The position numbers and the translations under genes are program-made. A stretch of DNA of 64,000 nucleotides from JAJPKK01 sp963800215 (GTDB taxonomy: Bacteria; Pseudomonadota; Alphaproteobacteria; Rhizobiales; Xanthobacteraceae). Under the pieces are notes generated by a model. The model saw only the letters and a program-made list of their open reading frames with translations, was not told the DNA's origin and ran no database searches. Positions 1 through 9,127 of this stretch are shown in pieces. The stretch lies in NCBI GenBank assembly GCA_963800215.1, contig CAWCZY010000013.1, positions 124,001 through 188,000 on the forward strand. The letters run 5' to 3'. Within the stretch, counting starts at the first letter, position 1; each line of letters begins with the position of its first letter.

Positions 1-768
1 CCGGCCGCAAAGGCCGGTGAGCCAGTCGCGAACGTCCTGAGGTCCCTCGAATGTGCCCTCGACGCCCGCCACTTCCCGCCCGACCGAATAGCCGAAGCCG
101 CCGAGCGCGGGCAACACCGCGAACACCAACTCGTCGGTGACGTCGTCGCCGACGAACAGCGGAATGCGTTGCGCGAACGGAGGGCTTCTCATCAGTTCGC
201 ACACGGCAATGCCTTTGTTGAAGCGCGGCGATTTGATTTCGAATACCGCCTTGCCGCACAGCATTTCCGGCTTCTCCGGCGGGGCGCGATCGAGAATGGC
301 GGCGATCTTGTTCTTGATCAATTGCCCCTGTTCCGGAGCCAATCGGTAATGCACCGCGAGCGAGGAGCCCTTGTCCTCGATGATGATGCGGGGGTCGACG
401 GCAACGGCAGCCGTCACCTGCTTTTTTATCGAGGGGCTCAGCGCGGCGTATCTCCTCTGTATGGGAGCGCCGCCCGAAATGCGCAATTCGACGCCGTGTC
501 CGCCGACACACGGCAGCTCGAGCGGCGCGAACAGATCATCGAGGTTCTCGATGAGCCGGCCGCTGACGAGAGCGAGCGCGCCACCGGTCCGCGCATGCAA
601 CGCGCCGAGCGTTCGCAGCAGCGATGGCGGCACCACGACGCCGTGGGGCGTTGCCGCAACGTCGAGGATGGTGCCGTCGACATCGAGCAGGATCGCGACC
701 CGGGCGATGTCGATGGAGTCCCAGTATTGCCGCCCCAACGACGGCACCGTGACGAGATGAGGTTGCAT
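1..768 (-). CDS. otsB: Trehalose-6-phosphate phosphatase (partial, runs off left edge)
   Basis: The reading frame opens at an ATG at 768 and stays open for 256 codons to the window edge, so the C-terminus is missing. It shows the HAD phosphatase signature in order: motif I LLDVDGTIL with the nucleophile Asp near residue 28, a motif II serine in LALVSGR, a lysine in the PRFNKG segment, and the metal-binding FVGDDVTDE near residue 213. This is the trehalose-phosphatase layout, the enzyme that dephosphorylates trehalose 6-phosphate to trehalose in the cytoplasm. It starts two bases after the stop of the debranching-enzyme-like gene and is surely co-transcribed with it. The partner synthase otsA would be expected just beyond the left edge, which I cannot see. 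Confidence 0.9.
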   Translation of the reverse strand, partial: MQPHLVTVPSLGRQYWDSIDIARVAILLDVDGTILDVAATPHGVVVPPSLLRTLGALHARTGGALALVSGRLIENLDDLFAPLELPCVGGHGVELRISGGAPIQRRYAALSPSIKKQVTAAVAVDPRIIIEDKGSSLAVHYRLAPEQGQLIKNKIAAILDRAPPEKPEMLCGKAVFEIKSPRFNKGIAVCELMRSPPFAQRIPLFVGDDVTDELVFAVLPALGGFGYSVGREVAGVEGTFEGPQDVRDWLTGLCGR

Positions 769-770
769 GG

Positions 771-2997
771 TCATCCTGAAAATGAGGCCGTGACTTCGAT
801 ATCGCCACGGGCGGCGAGGATTTGAAGGCTGATCTTGTCTTCGCCATGACGCCGCACTGAAAGATCGACGCTGCCGGTACCCGCCTTGAGCCCGCGCAGG
901 ACGACGCTGTCGAGAAAGGCCGGCAACCTGGGGTTGCGAAACCGGATCAGGTTCGCGAAAGGGTCCTGCTCGATGCCCAGCGAAGCCTGCAGCAACGCAA
1001 AGAACGCCCCGCTCGACCACGCCTGTGGGGCGCAGGCCACCGGATAGAGCGTCGGTCCACGGCCGCGAAAGCGCGGAAAGCCGCAGAACAGCTCGGGCAG
1101 CCGGCGCAAATCCATATAGGTCGCAGCATCGAACATTCCCTGAAAAATCCGCGTCGCCGCGCGGCTGTCGCCATAACGCGCAAGCCCGGTCGCGATCATG
1201 GCATTGTCATGGGGCCACACCGAGCCGTTGTGGTAGGACATCGGATTGTAGCGCGCCTCGTCGACGGCCACGGTCCGCACCCCCCAGCCGGAGAAGAAGT
1301 TCGGCTCCATGAGCTGTTGCGCGATCCGTTCGGCGCGGTCGCTGCGCGCAATGCCGCTGAACAAGACCTGACCCGCGTTCGATGTTGCGACCCGGCACGG
1401 CCGCTTGTCGCCATCGAGAGCGATTGCATAGGTCGCGATGTCCTCGCACCAGAAGGCGTCCTCGAAACGCTCCGCCAAGCGCCCGGCTTCGGCAGTGAGT
1501 TGGTGCGCCCTCTCCGCAAAACCCAATCGATCGGCGCACCAGGACGCGAGCATCTTGGCCGCATAGACGTATCCCTGTACCTCGGCGAGCGCGATCGGCC
1601 CCTTGGCGAGCCGGCCGTCGGCATGGAAGACGGCATCGAAGGAAATCCTTCCAACCCTGGTTGCTGAGGCCGCGTGGCGTCGCCTTGAAATATTCGACGA
1701 AACCGTCTCGGTCGCGGTCGCCGGGACCGTCGATCCATGCCAGCGCCCGGTCGATCGCCGGCCACAGGCTGCGCAAGGCGTCGAGGTCACCCGTCGTCTG
1801 TACATAGCGGCCCGCCAGGACGACGAACAGGGGTGTCGAATCGACGCTCCCGTAATAGAGCCCGAAGGGGACCTCGTGCAGCGCGGCCATTTCGCCCGCC
1901 CGCATTTCATGCAGGATCTTCCCGGGTTCGGCGTCGGATTCGGGATCGTAGTCGGTCGCCTGGTAGGCGGCGAGCCGCTTTAGCACGGCGAGCGCCATGC
2001 GCGGGTCGAGCCACAGGCACTGCATGGCCGTGATGAGGCCGTCGCGCCCGAACGTCGTCGAGTACCATGGAATTCCAGCATAGGGATAAAGCCCCTGCGG
2101 GGTGTGGGTCAGCAGGATGGCGAGGTCCGCGGTCGCACGCCGCAACACTTCGTTGAACACTTGATTGGAAGTTTCGATCTCGGTGCCGACCCTGATCATC
2201 TGCTTCAATTCGCGATGGGCGCAGCGCAGGCTCTTCAGGAAGGGCGGCGGCTCGGGCACATCGCCATCGCAGGAGATCGTGCTGTAGAGCGAAACGGACT
2301 TGTGCGGCTCGAGATCGAGCTGAAACGAAGCAAGCGACGGCGACAGATAGGTCGGCGTCGGCTCGAACACGATATGGGTGCGCCGCTTCTTGCCGTCGAG
2401 GCCGACATAGTCGAAATCGGCCCCATCGCCTTCGACGCGGCAACGCACGACGCCGCGCCGCTCCCTCCGGCTCCCCCGCACCTCGAACACGTCGGCGAAA
2501 TCATTGTCGAAAGTGATCGACAGCAGGAGTTGGACCGGTTCGGCGCTGAAATTTCGCACGGCAAAGCGGTGGAACAGGGTTGAACGCCAAACGAACACCG
2601 TCCGCGCCACATGCAGCAGGTTTTTCTGCAGGATGATGCGATTGTCGTAGTAGATGTCGGGATTGGTCAGATCGACACTGAGGACGCAGCTGTCGTCGGA
2701 CAGGTTCGAGCCCAGCAGGAGGGGCTGCAGTCCGTTGATCAGCAGTTCGAAATGCGAGAGGTAGCGGGTATCGCGATTGAACAGGCCGTCCGGCCCGCCC
2801 GGCGAAGCGCCGATGTCGCCGTGGCTGTCGAACACCAGGAAGCAGTCGTCCTGCTTCATGGTACGCCGCGACCGCGTCGTGGGCTCGGTCGCCGCGACAT
2901 AAAACGAGAGTTCGGGGGGCGGTTCGGCTCCCGGCGGCGTGATGGCCGGGCTTTCAGTCGGCATGCGCGGATGCGTCACTGACGAGTTCGTGTTCAC
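771..2997 (-). CDS. Amylo-alpha-1,6-glucosidase / glycogen-debranching-like protein (one frameshift)
   Basis: The restored product is about 741 residues. The N-terminal third looks like the glycogen-debranching N-domain (the stretch with FNRDTRYLSHFELLING), and the rest is an (alpha/alpha)6 glucosidase-like domain with IPWYSTTFGRDGLI and the aromatic YNPMSYHNGSVWPHDN segment. Such proteins trim alpha-1,6 branches of glucans, or act on oligosaccharides made by neighbouring glycosyltransferases. An extra base in a GAAATC run near 1643 splits the gene; removing it makes the span divide by three and joins GLSNQGWK to the downstream homologous frame. The start is either GTG 2997 or ATG 2964, both overlapping the end of the glycosyltransferase gene. 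It is followed directly by otsB. The exact substrate is not settled by the sequence. Confidence 0.75.
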
Positions 2998-4079
2998 TGA
3001 TGTGCGCGCCCCCGTTGACTTGAGATACGGTGTCTCGCGCCGGCCGCGCGGCGTGACGAACGAGGCTCCGGTAGACCCGGACGTAATCGCTTGCCATGCG
3101 GTGCGCCGTAAAGCGCTCCTCGAAACGGCGCCGTACCTTGCGCCGATCCATTGCAGCCACCTGCACCAAAGCGATGCGGGCCTGGTCGATATTGTCGACG
3201 ATCATGCCGGTGACGCCCTCGTCGACGACCTCCGGCACCGCGCCGGCGCGGTATGCCAGTACAGGGGTTCCGCATGCCATCGCCTCGATCATCACGAGGC
3301 CGAAAGGCTCCGGCCAGCAGATCGGAAACAGCAGGGCGATCGCGTCCCGCAGGAACGCCCCCTTGTCCCGGTCGCTGATCTCGCCGATGAATTCGACGCC
3401 CTTTGTCGCGAGCATCGGCTGCATGACCTCGCGGAAATAGGACTCGTCGACCTTATCCACCTTGGCGGCGATTTTGAGCGGGATGCCCAGGCTCTGGGCA
3501 ATGCGTATGGCATCGACCGGCCCCTTTTCCGGCGAGATGCGGCCGATGAACGCGAGATAACCGCCGCCGGGCCGATAGCTCGCCTCGTACAGATCCTGGG
3601 GTAGCCCGTGGTGGATCGCCGCGATGAAATTCGCGTGGGGCAGCGGCGTCCGTTGGGCCTGCGAAATCGAGACCAGCGGCATCTCGCTGAAACCGGCATA
3701 GAACGGCAGGCAGTCGCGGAGATCCTGGCGGCCGTGCAGCGTCGTCAGGTTGGGGATTCTCAGATGCCTGAAGACCGGGAAATGGAAGTGATCGATATGG
3801 AAGTGAAGCACGTCGAACTCGGCGGCGCGCGAGCGCACCTTGTCCAGCATCAGCATGTAATAGGGCACGACATCGGTGACGGCAAAGTCGAGCCGCAAGG
3901 CTTGCGTGCAGCACGGCACGAGATTGGCCGCCGTGATCGAAATCGCCGCTCGCGAACAAGGTCACCTCATGACCTTGGGCGACCAGGTCCTCGGTGAGGT
4001 AGGACACGACGCGTTCCGTCCCCCCATAGAACCGAGGCGGCACGCTTTCCATCAACGGGGCAATTTGCGCGATTTTCAT
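2954..4079 (-). CDS. Family 4 glycosyltransferase (one frameshift)
   Basis: The restored protein is 374 residues. The N-terminal GT-B half begins MKIAQIAPLM and carries FYGGTERVVSYL, and the C-terminal half has GYLAFIGRISPEKG and the EPFGLVMIEAMACGTPV donor-binding E-x7-E motif, so it is a retaining nucleotide-sugar transferase of the GT4 family. The start at ATG 4079 fits the family N-terminus. One extra base in a GAAATC run near 3940 shifts the frame; deleting it restores 375 codons. The gene lies between the sensory-rhodopsin-transducer homologue and the debranching-like enzyme and overlaps the latter by up to 44 bp, so the three plus otsB form one minus-strand transcription unit. A role in trehalose or storage-glucan metabolism is inferred from context only. 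Confidence 0.8.
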
Positions 4080-4198
4080 TGGACACCATTCCCCTGTTGA
4101 GAAAAATCGAGACACCGGCACCAGGTAGACCTGCTGAAAACTCCGCTGCAGTGCAATAGTTCCATGCCGGCAGGCGCGCGACGAACCGATTTCGCCTG

Positions 4199-4573
4199 TC
4201 AACCCTCCGAATAGGCCATGGTCGAGAGCAGCGCGAGTTCGGCCTTGCGCGAGTTGAGCCGGGTATGCTGCACGATGATCGGAACGGCGGATTCGAACAC
4301 GGACGCATAATCGGTGTCGCGGGGCACGGGCGAGGGGTCGGCGAGATCGTTGAAACGCAGGTGCAAGGTCCGTCGCGCGCCCACCGTGACCCTGTAGGGT
4401 CCGACCGGCTCGCGGTCGGCGAAAAAGATGGTGATCGCGACCTGCGCATCCCGGTCGCCCGCGTTGAGGATACAGGCGGTCTCGTGGGAGATCAAAGCGG
4501 GGTCGGAAAAGGCGCTCTCGGAGGGAATGTAACCCTCTGCGATCGCCCACCGCCGCCGTCCGATTGCTTCCAT
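4199..4573 (-). CDS. Sensory rhodopsin transducer (ASRT) family protein
   Basis: This 124-residue protein closely resembles the soluble transducer of Anabaena sensory rhodopsin: WAIAEGYIP near the N-terminus, SHETACILNAGD, EPVGPYRVTV, RFNDLADPSPVPRDTDYASV and the C-terminal VQHTRLNSRKAELALLSTMAYS all follow the family as I know it. The family is a small beta-sandwich tetramer, first known as the partner of a photoreceptor but widespread in bacteria without rhodopsins. I prefer ATG 4573 (MEAIGRRRWAIAEGY) over the in-frame ATG 4606 because the family begins close to that motif. No rhodopsin gene is visible. It is the first gene of the run leading into the glycosyltransferase, debranching and trehalose genes, so a ligand-binding or regulatory job in sugar metabolism is possible but unproven. 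Confidence 0.85.
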   Translation of the reverse strand: MEAIGRRRWAIAEGYIPSESAFSDPALISHETACILNAGDRDAQVAITIFFADREPVGPYRVTVGARRTLHLRFNDLADPSPVPRDTDYASVFESAVPIIVQHTRLNSRKAELALLSTMAYSEG

Positions 4574-4934
4574 GAATGGCCTCGCGCCCCGATTTGGATG
4601 GGTCAATGCGGCTACGCCCGCAGAGTTCCATAAGATTTAGGCCGGCGGGAACTTTTCCGCTGCCGGCGCGTACCCTCCCTGCTGTGAGCGACCTTTTTGC
4701 CCGATGGTGACGAATTGCACGCATTGACCGTGGCGCCGGGAATCGCCGGTTCGGCCCGCCTGGAGGATGTCCCCAGCGCCCGCCCTTGCGGACGGCGAAT
4801 GGGACATGTGCCGCAACGGCCGCTACACCGGGCGAGGGATCACCCGGCGCGCGCCGCTCGATCGCCGGAGCGAGGCGCCGGAGCACCGGCGCGGCGACAT
4901 CAAGGCGATCATCGATTTCTCGCAGCTGCGAGTG
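4574..4934. other. Intergenic stretch without a convincing gene
   Basis: About 360 bp lie between the transducer-family gene and the end of the LssY_C gene, both on the minus strand. Short plus-strand frames exist (for example from 4767) but they run antisense into the LssY_C gene, are arginine-rich and match nothing I know. The region should contain the promoter of the transducer/glycosyltransferase unit, but I see no clear consensus boxes. Confidence 0.5.
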
Positions 4935-5937
4935 TCAGACTTCCACCAAAAGGCTCGCCAACGTCACTTCCCCATCCGTGACGTAATGATTGACGCGCTC
5001 CGTGCTCAGATGCTGGCCGGATTGATATGATTCCACATCCCCGATGACTCGAATTCTTCTCCAATTCCGCAACGATATAGTCCCGCTCCGCATTCGTATC
5101 CGAATCGCAGGCGTGGGTGATCTGGAACGTCAATCGGGTCAACGAGAAGCCGGTATCCCTGGTGCCCGCTCCGACCCAGTACACGCGTGCATTTTCCGGT
5201 GGCCGGTCGGCGTTGAGCCAGAAGCTCGATTTTCCCAGCGGCTCCTCGGCGCGCGCCAGGCTCAGGGCCCAGAAACGTATGTGATGGCGCTTGCGCGGGC
5301 TGTTATCGATTGCCTTCTGGAAGCCGATGTCTTGGCCGCGTCCGAAAAGATAGAGCGTACTGAATGGGGCGGCCGGATAGGGCGAGTTGAATATGAATGC
5401 CCGGACCATGCGCCACGAACTCGTGAAACCCAACGGATCGGCCTCTGTCCAGCCAGCGGTTGCAAAGGCGGAGCGAAGCTGTTGCAGCGTACCCGTGAGC
5501 ATGAGATTGACGGGGTCGCCGGGCAACCCGTCGCCGGTGATCGTGTAGCGCGGCACGTGTTTGCGCTGAAGGATTTTGAGACCCATGCGAACGGCACGCG
5601 GGAGGATGATATAAGCCGCGATTGCATAGGTGAGAGCCAAAGCCAGAATCCATGACTGCCTGTTGTCCACAAACCTGAAGACGAAGACGATCAGCCAGAT
5701 GCTGAGGATGCCCAGCCCGAGGACCAGCAAACGCTGCAATAAGCGTGCGAGCAATCTCACGACTGGGCCTCCGTAAAGCAAGCCATCGACGCTTTGCTGA
5801 ATAGTGCCTGCCTGCCTGCCGTCGTTGCGCGGGATAGCCGAGGCGAGCTGGGTTCCGGGAAGAAATTCTAGCGAATTTGCAGCCGCATGGCGACCACACA
5901 TGAGTGACGCAGCATCCGCAGCCCATCGGTTGGTCAA
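4935..5937 (-). CDS. LssY_C-domain membrane protein (one frameshift near C-terminus)
   Basis: The restored length is 333 residues. Two hydrophobic segments fall around residues 60-90 and 95-115, followed by a soluble LssY C-terminal domain with GDPVNLMLTGTLQQL, AGWTEADPLGFTSSW, PFSTLYLFGRGQDIGFQKA and SPRKRHHIRFW. LssY_C proteins are inner-membrane proteins often fused or linked to PAP2/DedA-type lipid proteins; their activity is not established. A run of four C at 5039-5042 (plus strand) has one base too many: with three, the frame passes into a family-like ending (HYVTDGEVTLASLLVEV) and stops at 4935, while the uncorrected frame gives an unrelated tail. The exact start is uncertain because no strong ribosome site is visible before 5937. 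Confidence 0.75.
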
Positions 5938-6039
5938 CCCACCGAAACCTGCTTAGACTATGCGGCGCCAGTGAAGCGTGAGGCGTCTGGCCGAGCTGCC
6001 GCGTATCCTTCGAGCGTCCCCAACGTCATTCCAGCTGAG

Positions 6040-6543
6040 ATGTCAATGGCCGCCAGACGCCCGCCCGCATTGGATCGAGTCGATATCAGCATATTGGTGG
6101 CTCTGCAGCGCAACGGGCGCTCGACCGTTCAGGGGCTCGCCGAGCAGGTCGCGCTGTCGCCGCGCGCTTGCCTCGAGCGCTTGCGCCGCCTGGAAGCGGC
6201 GAAAATCATAACCGGCTATCAGGCCGTCGTAGACATCGCCCGCCTGTCGCGGCCCGTCAACGTCTTTGCCGAGATCATCCTGGACAAGCAGGCCCGGCAG
6301 GCGAGATTCGAGCAGCGGCTCGCCAAGATCGACGAGTTGGTCGAGTGCTGGCAAGTCGGCGGTACGGTTGACTATATCGCGCGATTCGTTTGCCCGGACC
6401 TCGCGATCTACGAGGCGCTGACGACGCGGCTGATCGAAGATCCCAATCTCGGCGTCGCGCGCATCATCAGTCATGTCGCGCTGCGTCCGGTCCGTCGGTT
6501 CGGCGGATATCCGGAATCGCTGCTCGCCCGCTCCGACGAATAA
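6040..6543 (+). CDS. Lrp/AsnC family transcriptional regulator
   Basis: The protein is 167 residues from ATG 6040 and has the classic two-part plan: an N-terminal winged HTH (ALDRVDISILVALQRNGRST, then VALSPRACLERLRRLEAAKII) and a C-terminal RAM ligand-binding domain with CWQVGGTVDYIARFVCPDLAIYEAL. Lrp/AsnC proteins respond to amino acids and commonly control adjacent catabolic genes. Here it is followed, 165 bp downstream on the same strand, by ornithine aminotransferase and an arginine-dihydrolase-like gene, so arginine or ornithine is the likely effector (inference). The frame is open upstream to 5971, but the family N-terminus and spacing favour 6040. It is divergent from the LssY_C gene. 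Confidence 0.88.
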   Translation: MSMAARRPPALDRVDISILVALQRNGRSTVQGLAEQVALSPRACLERLRRLEAAKIITGYQAVVDIARLSRPVNVFAEIILDKQARQARFEQRLAKIDELVECWQVGGTVDYIARFVCPDLAIYEALTTRLIEDPNLGVARIISHVALRPVRRFGGYPESLLARSDE

Positions 6544-6707
6544 ACCGGCATCTCGTTACCGGTCCATTCGAGCGCGCAGCCGATTCGGCCGCGGCGACCC
6601 CGAATGGCCGCCGAACCCGCCGCGGGCGGCCTTCGAATTCGCCCCCGTTCGCTGTGTCTGATCACTATGATTCGATTCGGCAAAAGGCCCATTGGTGGGA
6701 GAGCCCG

Positions 6708-7934
6708 ATGACCGCCATCGACCTCGAGGCGCGCTATTGCGCCCACAATTACGATCCGATTCCGGTCATCCTCGCGCGAGGCGAGGGGGCCTACCTGTGG
6801 GACACCGCCGGTCGACGCTACATCGACATGATGAGCGCCTATTCCGCCGTCAGTCACGGCCACGCGCCATCCGCGTATCCTGGCGGCGCTCGAGACGCAG
6901 GCGCGGCGCCTCGCGGTGCCTTCCCGCGCCTACTACAACGACCAGCTCGGGCCGTTCCTGGCGGAGCTCTGCCGGCTGACCGGCCTCGACGCCGCGCTGC
7001 CGATGAATACCGGTGCGGAAGCGGTCGAGACCGCGATCAAGGCCGCACGCCGCTGGGGTTATCGCGTCAAAGGCGTGCCGAAGGATCGCGCCAAGATCAT
7101 CGTCGCCGACGGCAATTTCCACGGCCGCACCACGACCATCATCTCGTTCTCGTCCGAGGCCGATTACCGCGACGGGTTCGGGCCGTTCACGCCCGGCTTC
7201 ACGCAGCGTGCCGTTCGGCGATCTCGACGCCATCGAGCGGGCGATCACGCCGGAAACGGTAGCCGTGCTGATGGAGCCGATCCAGGGCGAGGCCGGGATC
7301 ATCGTTCCGCCCGCCGGCTGTCTGGCCGGGCTTGCGTCGTCTGTGCGACGCTCATGACGTTCTGCTGATTCTCGACGAGGTGCAGTCGGGGCTTGGCCGC
7401 ACCGGCGCATGGTTCGCCTTCGAGCACGAAGATGCCCGGCCCGACGGGCTGATCCTCGGCAAGGCGCTGGGCGGCGGCGTGCTGCCGGTTTCGGCCTTCG
7501 TCGCGATCCGTGAGGTCATGGACGTGTTCACGCCGGGCTCGCATGGCTCGACCTTCGGCGGCAATCCGCTTGCCGCGGCCGTCGGGCTCGAGGCGCTTCG
7601 CGTGCTGCGCGACGAGGGGCTGGTCGAGCGCAGCCGCGTGCTCGGCGCTCATATGATCGAGCGCCTGCGCGCGATCAACAGCCCGGTGCTGACGCGAAGT
7701 CCGCGGCCGCGGCTTGTGGGCGGCCGCCGAGATCAACCCGCGCTTCTCGACCGGCGCGAGGTGTGCGAGCGCCTGCTTGCGAAGGGCGTACTGTCGAAGG
7801 AGACGCACGGCGCGGTGGTTCGCCTCGCGCCGCCGCTCGTCATCGCCCGCAAGGATCTCGACGCGGCGCTCGACAGCTTGGAGGAGGTCGTCGGCGAATT
7901 GGAACACCGGCAAACGCGCCGTCCGGCAGCTTGA
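6708..7934 (+). CDS. rocD: Ornithine--oxo-acid aminotransferase (five frameshifts)
   Basis: Stitched across frames the product is about 407 residues, the normal length of class III ornithine delta-aminotransferases, which make glutamate semialdehyde from ornithine with PLP. Diagnostic parts: NYDPIPVILARGEGAYLWD at the N-terminus, PMNTGAEAVETAIKAAR, LILDEVQSGLGRTG, the PLP-lysine motif DGLILGKALGGGVLPVSA, and GSHGSTFGGNPLAAAV. Frame changes occur near 6867, 7203, 7332 and 7693 (insertions) and near 7757 (deletion); corrected for these, the span divides by three. The protein text between breaks shows no decay or in-frame stops, so errors in the sequence are more likely than a real pseudogene. 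It lies between lrp and the dihydrolase-like gene, 22 bp upstream of the latter. Confidence 0.82.
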
Positions 7935-7956
7935 TCGACACAGGGGGGCTACCTTC

Positions 7957-8853
7957 ATGCCAATGCCGACGAAAGCCCGGATTCCTGATGTGCGCCCCCG
8001 ATCATTTCGGGGTCGCATACAAGATCAATCCTTGGATGGATCCGAACAGCTGGGTGGCGCAGCGATCGCGCGCTCACCGCGGCGGCGCGCGCGAATGGGC
8101 GGCGCTTCACCGCACGCTGCTCGGAGCTCGGCGCCGAGATCGATCTCGTGCCGCCGGAGCCCGGCGTGCCCGATCTGGTCTTCACCGCCAACGCCGCCGT
8201 CGTGATGGACCGTGTCGCGCTGCTGGCACGCTTCCGCTATCCGCGAGCGGCAACGCGAGGAGGCGCATTTCGAAGCCGCGTTCCGATCGCTGCAGGGGCG
8301 AAGGGCCTGATCGATGCGGTGCGGACGCTGCCGGCCGGTCTCGTCCTCGAAGGCGCCGGCGATTGCGTGTGGGACGAGACGCGCGGCCTTTACTGGATCG
8401 GGATACGGTCCGCGCTCCGAGCCGCCGCGCGGAAGCCGTCGAGGACATGTTCGGCGTCGCGACGATCGCGCTCGAGCTCGCCGACCCGCGCTTCTATCAC
8501 ATGGATACGGCGCTATGCCCCTTGCCGGGTGGCGAGATCATGTACGTGCCGGGCGCCTTCACGCCGCAAGGGCAGGCCGACATCCGCGATCGCGTGAAGC
8601 CCGGCGCAGCTCATCGAGGTCGGCACCGAGGACGCATGCCGGCTCGCCGCCAACGCCGTCTGCATCGGGAATACGCTCGTGATGTCGGGATGCAGCGAGC
8701 ACCTGCGCTCCAACGCTCGAGAAGCGAGGCTACCGCGTCACGGCTAATCCGCTGCATTCGTTCTTGCGCAGCGGCGGCGCGGCCTTCTGCCTGACCCTTC
8801 GACTGGATCGGCAGTCGAGCCGCGGCCTGCTCGATCGGGCCGCCGTAGCCTGA
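7957..8853 (+). CDS. Arginine dihydrolase-like (ArgZ/AgrE N-domain, amidinotransferase fold), many frameshifts
   Basis: Reading across frames recovers a roughly 296-residue guanidine-modifying (DDAH/amidinotransferase) enzyme: FLMCAPDHFGVAYKINPWMD, VPDLVFTANAAVV, LVLEGAGDCVWDE, RFYHMDTALCPLPGGEIMY with the catalytic His, and C-terminal LRSGGAAFCLTLRLD with the catalytic Cys. From memory these segments match the arginine dihydrolase domain of cyanobacterial ArgZ/AgrE (arginine to ornithine, ammonia and CO2) better than dimethylargininase. I count seven one-base insertions and one deletion (near 7980, 8065, 8245, 8305, 8405, 8435, 8608, 8718). The start ATG 7957 follows rocD closely. Making ornithine beside an ornithine aminotransferase fits the dihydrolase reading; dimethylargininase remains the alternative. 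Confidence 0.65.
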
Positions 8854-9127
8854 TCCCACGATCGTCGCATTCAGCCGTTCGCTGCATGTTTCCCACACCG
8901 CGACCATTCCAATAGCGGTCCGCACCGTCTCGGCTCGCCACCGCCGCCGGCCGAAGCCGAGCGAAGGGCTGCGGGGGGTCGCCGCGCATGTCCACTTCAC
9001 CGCCTGTCAGCGGTCGAATCTGCGCCCCGCCGCGAACGACGAAGCGGCCGGGGCCGGCTGCCGAACTCTTGCAGTCCGGCAACCGGCGTGCGAATGGCAA
9101 ACGATAGAAATCACGGGAGGTAACGCC

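Noticed and set aside
4767..5030. An 87-codon plus-strand frame upstream of the Lrp gene
   Set aside because: It overlaps the conserved end of the LssY_C gene on the other strand and has no ribosome site.
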